Assembly: GCA_933228675.1 (NCBI GenBank)
Contig: OW121741.1
Coordinates: 35,097,952 to 35,161,951, forward strand
Length of the DNA: 64,000 bases
Direction: 5' to 3'
From: Stomorhina lunata
Lineage: Eukaryota; Arthropoda; Insecta; Diptera; Rhiniidae
In this document: in pieces, positions 43,576-56,335 of the stretch
Numbering within the stretch: the first letter of the stretch is position 1
How the letters are laid out: each line of letters opens with the position of its first letter
Position numbers and translations under genes: made by a program
The notes under the pieces: model-generated
Told to the model about the DNA's origin: nothing
Database searches by the model: none
The model's input: the letters and a program-made list of their open reading frames with translations, nothing else

Positions 43576-45665
43576 GAATATTAAAAATTTTATATTCAAA
43601 ATTTTTTGCATAAAAATTTTATATAGAAAACTTTTTTATAAAAATGTTATATGGAAAATTTTTCTATAAAAATTTTATGCCGAAAATTTTTCTATAAAAA
43701 TTTTATGCCGAAAATTTTTCTATAAAAATTTTATACCAAAAATTTTTCTATAAAAATGTTATACCTAAAATTTTTCTATAAAAATTTTCTACCGAAAATT
43801 TTTCTATAAAAATTTTCTACCGAAAATTTTTCTATAAAAATTTTATACCGAAAATTTTTCTATAAAAATTTTATACCGAAAATTTTTCTATAAAAATTTT
43901 ATACCGAAAATTTTTCTATAAAAATTTTATACCGAAAATTTTTCTATAAAAATTTTATACCGAAAATTTTTCTATAAAAATTTTATACCGAAAATTTTTC
44001 TATAAAAATTTTATACCGAAAATTTTTGTATAAAAATTTTATATTCAAAATTTTTTGTATAAAAATTTTATATAGAAAATTTTTTTTATAAAAATTTTAT
44101 ACCAAAAATTTTTCTATAAAAATTTTTTATCGAAATTTTTTTATAAAAATTTTTTATCGAAAATCTTTCTATAAAAATTTTATATCGAAAATTTTGCTAT
44201 GAAAATTTTATATCGAGAAATTTTTGGTATAACATTTTTATAGAAAATTTTTCTATAAAAATTTTATAGAAAATTTTTCTATAAAAATTTTATAGAAAAT
44301 TTTTCTATAAAAATTTTATAGAAAATTTTTCTATAAAAATTTTATATAAAACATTTTTTTATAAAAATTTTATAACGAAAATTTTTCTATAAAAATTTTA
44401 TAACGAAAATTTTTCTATAAAAATTTTATATCGAAAATTTTTCTATAAAAATTTTATATCGAAAATTTTTCTATAAAAATTTTATAACGAAAATTTTTCT
44501 ATAAAAATTTTATATTGGACCTTTTTTATAAAAATTGTATATCTAAATTTTGTTTTATATCAAAAAATTTTTCGAAAAAATTTATATCGAGAATTTTTCT
44601 GTAAAAATTTGATATCCAAAATTTTTCTATAAAAATGTTATACCGAAAATTTTTTTTATAAAAATTTCATATCGAAAATTTTTCTTTAAAAATTTTATAT
44701 CGAATATTTTTCTATAAAAATTTTTTATCGAAAATTTTTCTACAAAAATTTTTTATCGAAAACTTTTCTATAAAAATTTAATACCGAAAAATTTTTTTTT
44801 TAATTTTATACCGAAAATTTTTCGATAAAAATTTTATACCGAAAATTTTTCTATAAAAATTTTATATCGATAATTTTTTTTCCCTATTTAATACCGAAAA
44901 AAAAATAAAGAAAATTTTGCTATTAAATTATTATATCAAATTTTTTTAATAAAAATTTTTTATTGAAAATTTTTGTACAAAAATTTTTCTATAAAAATTT
45001 TATATTGAAAATTTTTAAATTTTAAAAAATTTTTTTTAAAAAATTTTTCTATAAAAATTTTATATCAAAAATTTTTCTATAAAAATTTTATATTGAAAAT
45101 TTTTTATAAATTTTTTTTTATAAAAATTTTTATCAAAAATTTTTTTATAAAAATTTTTATCGAAAATTTTTCTATAAAAATTTTTATCGAAAATTTTTCT
45201 ATAAAAATTGCATATCGAAATTTTTTTTATAAAAATTGTATATCCAAAATTTTTCTATAAAAATTGTATATCCAAAATTTTTCTATAAAAATTTCGTATC
45301 GAAAATTTTACTAAAAAAATTTTATATCAAAAATTTTTCTATAGAAATTTTATAACGAAAATTTTTTTACAAAAATTTTATATCAAAAATTTTTCTATGA
45401 AAATTTTATATAGAAAATTGTTCTATAAAAATTTTATATAGAAAAATTTTCTATAAAAATTTTATATAGAAAACTTTTGTAAAAAAAATTTATATCGAAA
45501 AGTTTTTTAAAAAAATTTTATATCCAAAAATTTTTCTATACAAATTTTATATCGAAAAATTTTCTATTAAATTTTATAACGAAAATTTTTCTATAAAAAT
45601 TTTATATAGAAAATTTTTCTATAAAAAACTTATATAGAAAAATTTTCTATAAAAATTGTATACCG
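43576..45665. repeat. 28-bp AT-rich satellite array
   Basis: About 70 copies of a 28-bp unit of the form CCGAAAATTTTTCTATAAAAATTTTATA. A block at 43750-44030 is nearly perfect; flanks carry TATAG, TATAACG and TATATCG variants and indels. Each unit has two A4-5T4-5 tracts and is close to self-complementary. No coding content. Confidence 0.95.
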
Positions 45666-46300
45666 AATTATCTAGGCAAATTTCCTCCAGTTGTGGTCGT
45701 CGAAAAACCCAGTTCTTATGCGAGATGTAAATTCGTTTGACTTGGATTCTTACACGCTCACGTAGAGTGATAGTTTAAGAGCGTTAGCATAAAATAGGTG
45801 TAGCAGAAGATGTGTTGTCCGAACAATCATTTTATAGTTTTTGCGTGATTGCTAATAAGGCAAATACTATACAAATGTATATCGTCGACCTAATGCGCAT
45901 CAAAATCTCAATTTACTTAAAAAGTGGGCGTAGCAGGTTTACATATTAAGCCGACGATATACGAATTGGGATGCCATCTTTGGAAAGGGGGTAGTAAAGA
46001 GGTAATAGATTGTGAAAGGAGTGTAAAAGCTTTGTTATAGTGGAAAATTGGAAGCTGGTTTAAGATTTTTGATCTACAGACATTTTTACATCGACAGCGT
46101 GTTGGTATCAAAATCTCAATTTACTTAAAAAGTGGACGACGTTTATACACTAAGCCGTCGATATACGAATTCTGATTACTTTTTTGAAAGGGGTTAGTCG
46201 AGATGTCATAGATGGTGAAAGGAGTGAAAAAGCTTTTTGATCTACAGACATTTTTACATCGAGAGCGCGTTATTGCTGTAGACTTACCGATGAGAATTCT
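45666..46300. repeat. 208-bp tandem duplication and flanking spacer
   Basis: The block from TCAAAATCTCAATTTACTTA to TGATCTACAGACATTTTTAC, with ACATCGA(C/G)AGCG(T/C)GTT at its end, occurs at about 45900 and 46108. Internal words such as AAGCCG(A/T)CGATATACGAATT and TGTGAAAGGAGTG match with substitutions. Confidence 0.75.
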
Positions 46301-48535
46301 GAACTCAATCCGAATATGATATGTTACAACTAATTTAACAGATGTAGCTTCAACACGTTAGCCAATATCAACTGTTTAATTTCGAAAGTCCCTGCAGGAG
46401 CATTTATATATAAGACCATCTGACAATCGACAATATCTTTTAGCTTAAAACTTTTATTGTTGCCTCTTACCAGCTTACAATGTTGTATTGAAATGACAAC
46501 TTAAGCCATAATCATTAAATTATTACTAAATATTATCATTATAGTCGTCGGCATCGTCATCGTAATCGTTAACGTCAACCTCAGCAGCAAGAACGTTTTG
46601 ACATTACTATAAACATCAACAACATTTGGTATTTCGGTAGAGAGAGAATCATAGTTATTTATATGGTTATTGTTGTTGTTGTTGTTGCTGCTGCATTATA
46701 AACAATATAATATTGCAACATTTTAAGCAACATATGATAGTGCCATAAAGTCTTAAATATTATAGATATGCTAATGGTAAGATGCCCAGTAGTTCAAGGA
46801 GTTCATGGTCGAAGTATTTTATAGAAAAGAAGAAGGTAAAATTTTGTTTGTCAAGGAATTGAAAGAAATATTTGATGTAATTTGTTATTTCTAAAAACAT
46901 TAGAAATATTTTTTTTTTCATTTTTTGAAGATTTTGAACATTTGATTACTTAATGCAATACAAAGGGGATAAGATTTGGATGAATAATTTTACATTTAAG
47001 TTTTAAGTAGAGCGTGTTGAACAAATTCATTTCAAAAATTGTCTTGTTTGTAAATTGAACCATTTTTAAGATTCCAAGAAAAAGTTTTTATTTTCTTGCT
47101 TTTCACAAATGACATGCGACCCTTTTTTGCATTACAAAGTAGACATTAGGTAGTCAAAAGTCTTAAAAAACACTTAAATGATTTTGAAAGTTGTTAATAA
47201 ATTGATTTTAAGGATATTTTTGCAAAAAGCTAGAAATCTATGAGGTTTGGGGCCTTAGAGACTTTTTAGACCTCTTGTAACCTCAATTTTTCTACAGTTC
47301 CTGAACTGCTGGGTATTATTAGATCTCTTCTATAGTTTCATAAATGTATGTATATTAATATACAATTAAATCGAACAGAAATTCAATCATGTGTGTGGCA
47401 ACATGCTTCAGTATTCCGAGTAAATTGTACCCGATTCTAGGGCATTGTAATAGTTATAAACATCTGTAGGTATTCGAAGAGGTAGAGGGAAAATTTTCGC
47501 ATCTACATACAAATATGTTGCATTTAGGCAATAGAAATTAAAACAATTTATGAAATTCGATAATATTTATAAAATTATTATTAGTTTATATATTAAAGTT
47601 ATACGGAGTATGTATACCTTCATGCATATTTGATGATGATTTTCGGTAATGGTAATCTATGAAATATGGTAACGAGTATGAAAATCTATTATGATTGGCA
47701 AATACATATTTTATAATTTTCTATAAATATAATATATGGAAAATTTTTGTACATAATTAGTTTTTGAATGACACTTCAGAATATATGAATTTTGGTAAGG
47801 GGATTACGAAATGAAAAAGGGATTTTGTTGAAAATAAATTTAAGTAAAATGTTGCAATATTTTGCAGTAAAAGGATTTAGAGGCTGATGTTTCAGGTTTT
47901 AGTAAAATGAAATCAGAAATCTTTTTTTTTAATATAATGTCAAATATTTAGTTGATTTATTAAATGAAATAAAAATTATTGAAATTGTTTTTATTGCTTC
48001 AATTTATTAGGAAGGTACTCCATACAGATACAGATTATTTTAGTTTTTGGTGTTACTTAAATTGTCATAAAACCTATAGCTCCTGATCTATTTTAACAAG
48101 ATGTTGCTCGTTTTGCTTAGAACATATCCATCAATAGCAGGAGTAGACAGCCCATATCACCAGTAGCCGACGATTTTTTTTTTAATTTTCGTAAATACCA
48201 CGATCATTAATAAAACTCGTAAAAATGAGTATTAAAATCATTCAGTTGGAATTTTGATGTTAACAGAGTTGGTTGGTGCCGCTTTATTAAAGAAATAACA
48301 AAATAGGCCAGAAACAAATCAAAATCCAATTTATGGCAACAAAATACATGGTTCTAGAGAACAAAGAAATATAATCTTGAACATTGTTGCCACGACACTA
48401 TAATTTTTGGGAATATTTTTGTAAATATTGGGAATATTTTTGTAAATATTGGGAATATTTTTTAAAACAGAGATAATTTCTAATATTAAATAATTTTAGG
48501 TTTTTAAATTTTTAAATATTTTCGATCCAAAAAAT
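46301..48535. other. AT-rich spacer; 22-bp triplication at 48410-48470
   Basis: A (GTT)n stretch lies at 46668-46690, and TTGGGAATATTTTTGTAAATA is repeated three times at about 48410-48470. No coding region, TIR or RNA gene was recognised. Confidence 0.4.
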
Positions 48536-50690
48536 TTTCTAAAAAAAATTTTCCATATAAAAATGAAAAAAAAATTCTATAGAAAATTTTTGATAAAAAA
48601 AATTTTCTTTAGAAAAATTTTTGATAAAAAAATTTTCTTAGAAAAATTTTTGATAAAAAAATGTTCTTAAAAAATTGTTTGATAAAAAAAATTGTCTATT
48701 AAAAAATTTTTAATAAAAAATTTTCTATAGAAAAATTTTGGATAAAAATTTTTTTATCAAAAATGTTTCTATAGAAATTTTTTTTATCAAAAACCAAGAG
48801 ATAGAAATTTTTTTTTGTCAAAAACTAATAGAAAAATTTTTGATAAAATAATTTTCTAAAGAAAAATTTTTGATAAAAAAATTTTCTATAGAAAAATTTT
48901 TGATAAAAAAATTTTCTATAGAAAAATTTTTAATAAAAAAAATTTCTTAGAAAAATTTTTGATAAAAAAAAATATCTATAGAAATTTTTATCAAAAATTT
49001 TTCTTTAGAAAATTATTTTATCAAAAATGTTTCTATTAGTTTTTGATAAAAAAAATTTCTATAGAAATATTTTTGATAAAAAAAATTTTCTATAGAAAAA
49101 TTTTTGATAAAAAAAATTTTCTATAGCAAAATTTTTGTTAGAAACATTTTTTATAAAAAAAAAATTCTATAGAAAAATTTTTGATAAGAATTTTTTTATC
49201 AAAAATTTTTCTATAGAACATTTTTGTATCAAAAATTATTCTATAGAAAAATTTTTGACACAAAAGTTTTCTATTAAAAATATAAGAAAAATTTTTGTTA
49301 AAAAATTTTTGATAAAAAAAAATATAGAAAAACTTTTGATAAAAAAAAATTCTATAAAAAAATTTTTGATAAAAAAAATTCCATAGAAAAATTTTTGATA
49401 AAAAAATTTTTGATAACAAAATTTCCATAGAAAAATTTTTGAAAAAAAAATTTTCCATAGAAAAATTTTTTGAAAAATTTCTTAGAAAAATTTTTGATAA
49501 AAAAATTTCTTAGAAAAATTTTTGATAAAAAAAATTTTCTATAGAAAAATTTTTGATAAAAAATTTTCTTAGAAAAATTTTTGTTGAAAAAATTTTCTAT
49601 AGAAAAATTTTTCATAAACAAATTGTCTTTAGAAGAATTTTTGATAAAAAAATGCCCTTAGAAAAATTTTTGATAAAAAAATTTTCTTAGAAAAATTTTT
49701 GTTAAAAAAATTTTCTATAGAAAAATTTTTGATAAAAAAAATTTTCTATAGAAAAATTTTTGATAAAAAAATTTCCTACGGAAAAATTTTTGATAAAAAA
49801 ATTTCCTATAGAAAAATTTTGGATTAACAAATTTTGTACTGAAACATTTTTGATAAAAAATTTTCTATAGAAAAATTTTTGGTAGAAAAAATTCCTATAG
49901 AAAAGTCTTTGATAAGAAAATTTTTGATAAGAACTTTTTTATCAAAAGTTTTTCAAAATAAAATTTTTTTTATCAAAAATTATTATATAGAAAAATTTTT
50001 GACAAAAAAAATTTGTATTAAAAAATATAGAAACATTTTGGATAAAAAATTTTCTACAGAAAAATTTTTCATAAAAAAATTGTCTATAGAAAAATTTTTA
50101 TAACAAAATTTTTTATAGAAAAATTTTTATAAGAAAATTTTTTATATAAAATTTTTATAAGAAAATTTTTTATAGAAACATTTTTTATAAAACAAGTTTT
50201 CTATTCAAAAATTTTTGATAAAAAAATGCCCTTAGATAAATTTTTGATAAAAAAAAATTTTCTATAGAAAAATTTTTGATAAAAAAAAATTTTCGATAGA
50301 AAAATTTTTGATAAAAAATTTTCCTATAGACAAATTTTGGATTAACAAATTTTGTACAGAAACATTTTTGATAAAAAATTTTCTATAGAAAAATTTTGGA
50401 TTAACAAATTTTGTACAGAAACATTTTTGATAAAAAATTTTCTATAGAAAAATTTTTGGTAAAAAAAATTTCTATAGAAAAGTCTTTGATAAGAAAATTT
50501 TCCATAGAACATTTTTGATAAGAACTTTTTTATCAAAAGTTTTTCTATAGAAAAATTTTTAATAAAAAAATTTTCTATAGAAAAATTTTTGTAAGAAAAT
50601 TTTCTATAGAAAAATTTTTGTAAGAAAATTTTCTAAGAAAAATTTTTGTAAGAAAATGTTTTATAGAAAAATGGTAGGTTTTTGCCATAT
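48536..50690. repeat. 30-bp AT-rich satellite array, forward orientation
   Basis: About 70 copies based on GAAAAATTTTTGATAAAAAAATTTTCTATA. Because the unit is a multiple of three, long open frames appear on both strands (for example 49135-49386 and 49138-49458) and are not genes. Short runs are flipped to the reverse orientation near 48750-48830, 48975-49040, 49186-49245 and 49925-49990. A larger block is repeated: AAATTTTGGATTAACAAATT occurs near 49816, 50334 and 50394. Confidence 0.95.
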
Positions 50691-50739
50691 TCGATTTTTT
50701 AAGGATTTTTTTAGAATGTAAATTTTGTATAACAAAAAA

Positions 50740-51295
50740 ATATTTTCCTTTAATTTGAAGTGCAAATAACTTCGAATCCGTTAAATATACGAAATACATG
50801 TTTAAAGGCGACTTAGAGATATATTAATTGGCTGTTATCTTATTTCCACAAGATCAAAAAACCCGTTCCAAAGATATGTTAAAATCAAGAATGGCAACTT
50901 TTATATATATATTTTTTTTTAATAAAATAAAATTTTTAAAATTTTTTGATCACCAAAAAAAAAAAATTTTTTTGATTTGAAGTGTAAATAACTCCAAATC
51001 CCTTAAACATATGAAAAACATATTTTAATGCGACTTAAAGATATAGTTATTCGTTATTATCTTTTATGATTTTCAACAAAATTGAGCAACCCGTTCCAAA
51101 GATATGTTAAAATCAATAATGGAAAATTTAAATGAAAATTAGCTTTTTTTATTTTGAATTGTAAATAACGCCGAAACCGTTCAACATATGAAAAACATGT
51201 TTTAAGGCGACTTAAAGATATATTTATTCGCTTTTATCTTCTGTAATTTTCAACAAATTCAAAGATTTGATAAAATCAAAAACGACAATAATTTT
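50740..51295. repeat. degenerate ~180-220-bp tandem repeat (part 1)
   Basis: Marker words GTAAATAACTCC(A/G)AATCC, GGCGACTTAAAGATATA and CCGTTCCAAAGATATGTTAA recur near 50758, 50980, 51158 and, after an insertion, 51975. Non-coding. Confidence 0.8.
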
Positions 51296-51915
51296 CTAAG
51301 TCGATTTAGCGATGTACATCCGTCCGTGCGTCCGTCTGGCTGGCTGGACCCCCTGTAAACCTTGTAATCAAACTACAGGTCGCAATTTTAAAGATAATTT
51401 GATGAAATTTGGAACAGATTATTTTTTTGATAATGGCACCACGGCTATTGAAATTCGTCAAAATCGGTCTATTATTTATGGTACCTCCCACAGGTCCCTC
51501 TTCCCGGAATTGCTATATTGGCCACATATATCAATATTTTTTCATGAAATTTAAATTTAATGATGCTTATATAAACTAAAATCACTGTACTAAATTTCGT
51601 TGAAATCGGTTCAAATGTGAACCATAGTTCCCATGCAAACTCTTCTATCGAAACGCACTAAATGAGACAAAAACCACTAAAACGCTCGTAAATCTAAAGA
51701 TAATAAGAATTTTAATTTTATTTTTTGCAAACATAGTTTTTGTAACAACTGTAATCAATTTGCCAAATTTCGAGGTAATCGGTCCACATTTCACCCTAGC
51801 TTTCATATAATTCAAATGACGGAACAGCTTAAGATAAAAGAACAACTTTGACGTAAGTGGTGAAGGGTATCGTATGGTCGGGCTTGACCGACTATAGCAC
51901 TTTCTTACTTGTTTT
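51296..51915 (-). repeat. dispersed GACGGAC-tailed repeat inserted in a tandem repeat
   Basis: Minus-strand copy of the 34677-35483 family. It reads inward from GATTTAGCGATGTACATCC and GTCCGTCTGGCTGGCTGGAC, and ends (family 5' end) GGGTATCGTATGGTCGGGCT, then GACTATAGCACTTTCTTACT and TGT. It lacks the last ~130 bp of the family 3' end and interrupts the 180-220-bp repeat. Confidence 0.85.
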
Positions 51916-53540
51916 TAAATAAAATAAAATTTTGGAAACTTTTTTATCACAAAAAATATATTTTTTTCAATTTGAAGTGTAAATAACTCCGAATCCATTA
52001 AACCTATGAAAAACATTTTAAGGCGACTTGAAGATATAGTTATTCGTTATATCTTCTATGATTTTCAACAAAATCGAACAACCCGTTCCGAAGATATGAT
52101 AAAAATACTAACTTTTATAAAAAATATGTTTTTAAATAAAATAAAATTTTGCCCATTTTTATAATATTTTGAAACACGATTTTGGGTTCAAAAAAATTCC
52201 CATACGAATAAAAGGTGCTAGACTAGTGTATTAAAACACCCAAAGGGTTTGGACCTAGCAGGTGGAACTTTAGAGTTATCGCCATTTGTAACTCAAAAAT
52301 TAGAATTTTGTAACTTTTTATAGTGTCATTGAGCCAATTAGGAAAAACATAAATTTTTTGTTTTAGGATTCAAATTTTCCAAATTTATTCAAATCTTTAA
52401 AACAAAATTATCACCTAATTTTTGTAAATTCAGCTAAAAATGTACTTAAACAAAAACTTTAGAAATATCTTTTAACACTTTTCATGAGGATGATGATGAG
52501 GTAATGCTTTCATAGATCCTTGTTGTTTGCCACATACAATTACTACGTACTCTTTTAGTATAAAGAACCCAATACTTTTCTTCTGCGTATCCAAAGTTTT
52601 TTGGCTTTTCTTTAACATATCAAAAAATCTTTAGCTCCTTTGCTTCTTTTCATTATAAAGGCAACGTTTTAAGAAGAAGAAGAAGACTCTGAACTGAATT
52701 TCCAGGAAAACATTAACATTTCAAAATAATTTACATAAAGATTTTTTTTATTTAAAAAATTCTCTTCTCGATTTCTTGCCACATTTAGCGTACATGAACA
52801 CATGAACATTCACATATGCAAATTTTTTTTATCTTTTTTTAACATTTCCTTTCCAAAATTATAGAAAAAAAGAATCTGCATATACTTCGGGGAGCCTGAG
52901 TTTAAATTACATATAAATTTTGGTTACATTTACATTTTTCTAGAGATTCTGCTACATATTTAAAAATATTTGGCGTGAAAATTTTGTATAATACCCTTCA
53001 ATATGGCAAAGAAGTGTGTTTCCTCAATGCAACCTTGTCTTTAAGTTTTGAAATTCAAAAAAAAAACGTATAATATCATTTAACGAAAACATTTTCTCAG
53101 AAATTACATTATTAAATGTGTACGTTTTTATTTTCTATTCAGTTATCGTGTCATGTTATATTTTCTTCTTTTTTTATATGTAACACTTTAACATTACCAT
53201 CAGGAAGTATTTACATATTACAACTCTAAGGAAATTTTTTGTGTTACCCCCGAAAAAATAAACTACGAAAATTCTCTTGGGTTTAAAATGAAAAATAAAA
53301 AAAAACGAACATGGCAATATTGAAAGTGTAGAAAAGACACATTAAAAAGATGACAGCTTTAATGATGACAAAAATTAAAAGTAATGACATCGACAATTTT
53401 ATATCTAGAAAAAAGTGAATAACTTTCAATTGAAGACATTTAACGAAAAGGGATCGAAATTTGAAGTGAAGTAAAACCGTTTCTATTTGGATATATTTTT
53501 TTTAAGGTACATCTTCCAATGCTTCTTGGTAATGTGTCGT
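51916..53540. other. tail of the tandem repeat, then spacer
   Basis: One more copy of the preceding tandem unit lies at about 51960-52110. After it is AT-rich sequence without identifiable features. Confidence 0.45.
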
Positions 53541-56078
53541 ATTTTTTATCAAAAATTTTCCATAGAAAATTTTTTTATCAAAATTTTTTCTAAAGAAAAT
53601 TTTTTTATCAAAAATTTTTCTATAGAAAATTTTTTTATCAAAAATTTTTCTATAGAAAATTTTTTTTTCAAAAATTTTTCTATAGAAAATTTTTTTTTCA
53701 AAAATTTTTCTATAGAAAATTTTTTTTTCAAAAATTTTTTTATAGAAAATTTTTTTACCAAAAATTTTTTATAGAAAATTTTTGTATCAAAAATTTTTCT
53801 ATAGAAATTTTTTTATCTAAAACTTTTCTATAGAAAAGTTTTTTATCAAAAATTTTTCTATTGAACATTTTTTATCAAAAATTTTTCTATAGAAAATTAC
53901 TTTATCAAAAATTTTTCTAAAGAAACTTTTTTAATAAAAATATTTCTATAGAAAATTTTTTTTATCAAAAATTTTTCTATAAAAAATTACTTTATCAAAA
54001 ATTTTTCTATAGAAAATTTTTTTATCAAAAATTTTTCTATAGAAAATTTTTTTATCAAAAATTTTTCTATAGAAAATTTTTTTATCAAAAATTTTTCTAT
54101 AGAAATTTTTTAATCAAAAATTTTTCTATAGAAAAATTTTTGATAAAAAATTTTCAATAGAAAAATTTTTGATAAAAAATTTTCTATAGAAAAATTTTTG
54201 ATTAAAAAATTTTCTATAGAAAAATTTTTGATAAAAAAATTTTCTATAGAAAAATTTTTGATAAAGTAATTTTTTATAGAAAAATTTTTGATAAAAAAAA
54301 TTTTCTATAGAAATATTTTTATTCTATTTTTTCTATTTTTTTATCAAAAATTTTTCTATAAAAAATTACTTTATCAAAAATTTTTCTATAGAAAATTTTT
54401 TTATCTAAAATTTTTCTATAGAAAATTTTTTTATCAAAAATTTTTCTATAGAAAATTTTTTTATCAAAAATTTTTCTATAAAAAATTTGTTTATCAAAAA
54501 TTTTTCTATAGAAATTTTTTATCTAAAGTTTTTCTATTGAAAATTTTTTATCAAAAATTTTTCTATAGAAAATATTTTTATCAAAAATTTTTCTAAAGAA
54601 AATTTTTTTATCTAAAATTTTTCTGAAGAAAAATTTTTTATCAAAAATTTTTCTATAGAAAAATTTTTTATCAAAATTTTTTTTAAAGAAAATTTTGTAT
54701 CAAAAATTTTTTTATCATTATATTATCAAAAATTTTAATCAAAAATTTTTCTTTAGAAAATTTTTTACCAAAAATTTTTCTATAGAAAATTTTTTTATCA
54801 AAAATGTTTCTATTGAAAATTTGTTATCAAAAATTTTTCTAAAGAAAATTTTTTTTTGAAAATTTTTTTTACAGAAAGTTTTTTTATCAAAAATTTTTCT
54901 ATAGAAAATTTTTTTATCAAAAATTTTTCTATAGAAACGACCATCAACATAAATTTCTGGTTCAACTAAAATTAATTTCTTTCGAAAATTTTTTTATCAA
55001 AAATTTTTCTATAGAAAATTTCTTTATCAAAAATTTTTCTATAGAAAATTTTTTTATCAAAAATTTTTCTATAGAAAATTTTTTTATCAAAAATTTTTCT
55101 ATAGAAAATTTGTTTATCAAAAATTTTTCTATAGAAATTTTTTATCTAAAGTTTTTCTATTGAAAATTTTTTATCAAAAATTTTTCTATAGAAAATATTT
55201 TTATCAAAAATTTTTCTAAAGAAAAATTTTTTATCAAAAATTTTTCTAAAGAAAAATTTTTTATCTAAAATTTTTCTAAAGAAAAATTTTTTATCTAAAA
55301 TTTTTCTATAGAAAATTTTTATCAAAAATTTTTCTATAGAAAATTTTTTTATCAAAAATTTTTCTATAGAAAAATTTTTTATCAAAATTTTTTTTAAAGA
55401 AAATTTTGTGTCAAAAATTTTTTTATCATTATATTATCAAAAATTTTCTATAGAAAATTTTTTAGTAAAAAATTTTTCTATAGAAAACTTTTTTATCAAA
55501 AATTTTTCTATAGAAAAATTTTAATCAAAAATTTTTCTTTAGAAAATTTTTTACCAAAAATTTTTCTATAGAAAATTTTTTTATCAAAAATGTTTCTATT
55601 GAAAATTTATTATCAAAAATTTTTCTATAGAAAATTTTTTTATCAAAAATTTTTCTATAGAAAATTTGTTTATAAAAAATTTTTCTATAGAAAATTTTTT
55701 TATCAAAAATTTTTCTATAGAAAATTTTTTTATCAAAAATTTTTCTATAGAAAATTTTTTTATCAAAAATTTTTCTATAGAAAATTTTTTTATCAAAAAT
55801 TTTTCTATAGAAAATTTTTCTTTACAAAATTTTTTTTAGAAAATTTTTTTATCAAAAATTTTTCTTTAGAAAATTTTTTTATCAAAAATTTTTCTTTAGA
55901 AAACTTTTTTAACAAAAATTTTTCTGTAGAAAATTTTTTGTCAAAAATTTTTCTATAGAAAATTTTTGTATCAAAAAGTTTTCCTAGAAAATTTTTTTAT
56001 CAAAATTTTTTCTATATTTTTTTTTTTATCAAAAATTTTTCTATTGAAGATTTTTTTATCAAAAATTCTTCAATGACA
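53541..56078. repeat. 30-bp AT-rich satellite array, mostly reverse orientation
   Basis: About 83 copies of ATAGAAAATTTTTTTATCAAAAATTTTTCT, the reverse complement of the 48.5-50.7-kb unit. A run of about six units at 54127-54315 is in the forward orientation. A ~0.62-0.71-kb block is duplicated: GTTTATCAAAAATTTTTC..ATCTAAAG at 54489 and 55112, and TTTTATCATTATATTATC at about 54710 and 55420. A short foreign insert (GACCATCAACATAAATTTCTG) sits at about 54940. Open frames across the array are repeat artefacts. Confidence 0.95.
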
Positions 56079-56089
56079 AGTCCGCGTAG

Positions 56090-56335
56090 AGGAAAATCTT
56101 TCAAAGCTGGGCACAATATCGAAGCGCATGGATTTCTAAAATATGCTTGGCCTATGGGCTTAATAGGTTGTAAATACAGGCCATGTAAGTAACTAAGTAC
56201 TTATTTATAATTAAAATGGTAATTTAAGCTGAATGACAAGGGTTCAAATCCCACCAAGACCAAGTACTGCGTATTTAATATTTTAGCTGTTTCTCTCATT
56301 GCCTGGTAATGAAAACTTTTGGAAACAGTTCAGAC
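56090..56335 (+). repeat. partial TIR-composite / LINE-3' fragment
   Basis: Contains AAATATGCTTGGCCTATGGG, TTAATAGGTTGTAAATACAGG and CCATGTAAGTAACTAAGT, then GGTAATTTAAGCTGAATGAC and the B-box GGGTTCAAATCCCACC, then TGGTAATGAAAACTTTTGG. This is the module order of 19018-20312 in shortened form. Confidence 0.65.

Noticed and set aside
48536..56078. Lysine/phenylalanine/isoleucine-rich open frames in the 30-bp arrays
   Set aside because: The unit length is a multiple of three, and the products are translations of satellite DNA on both strands.
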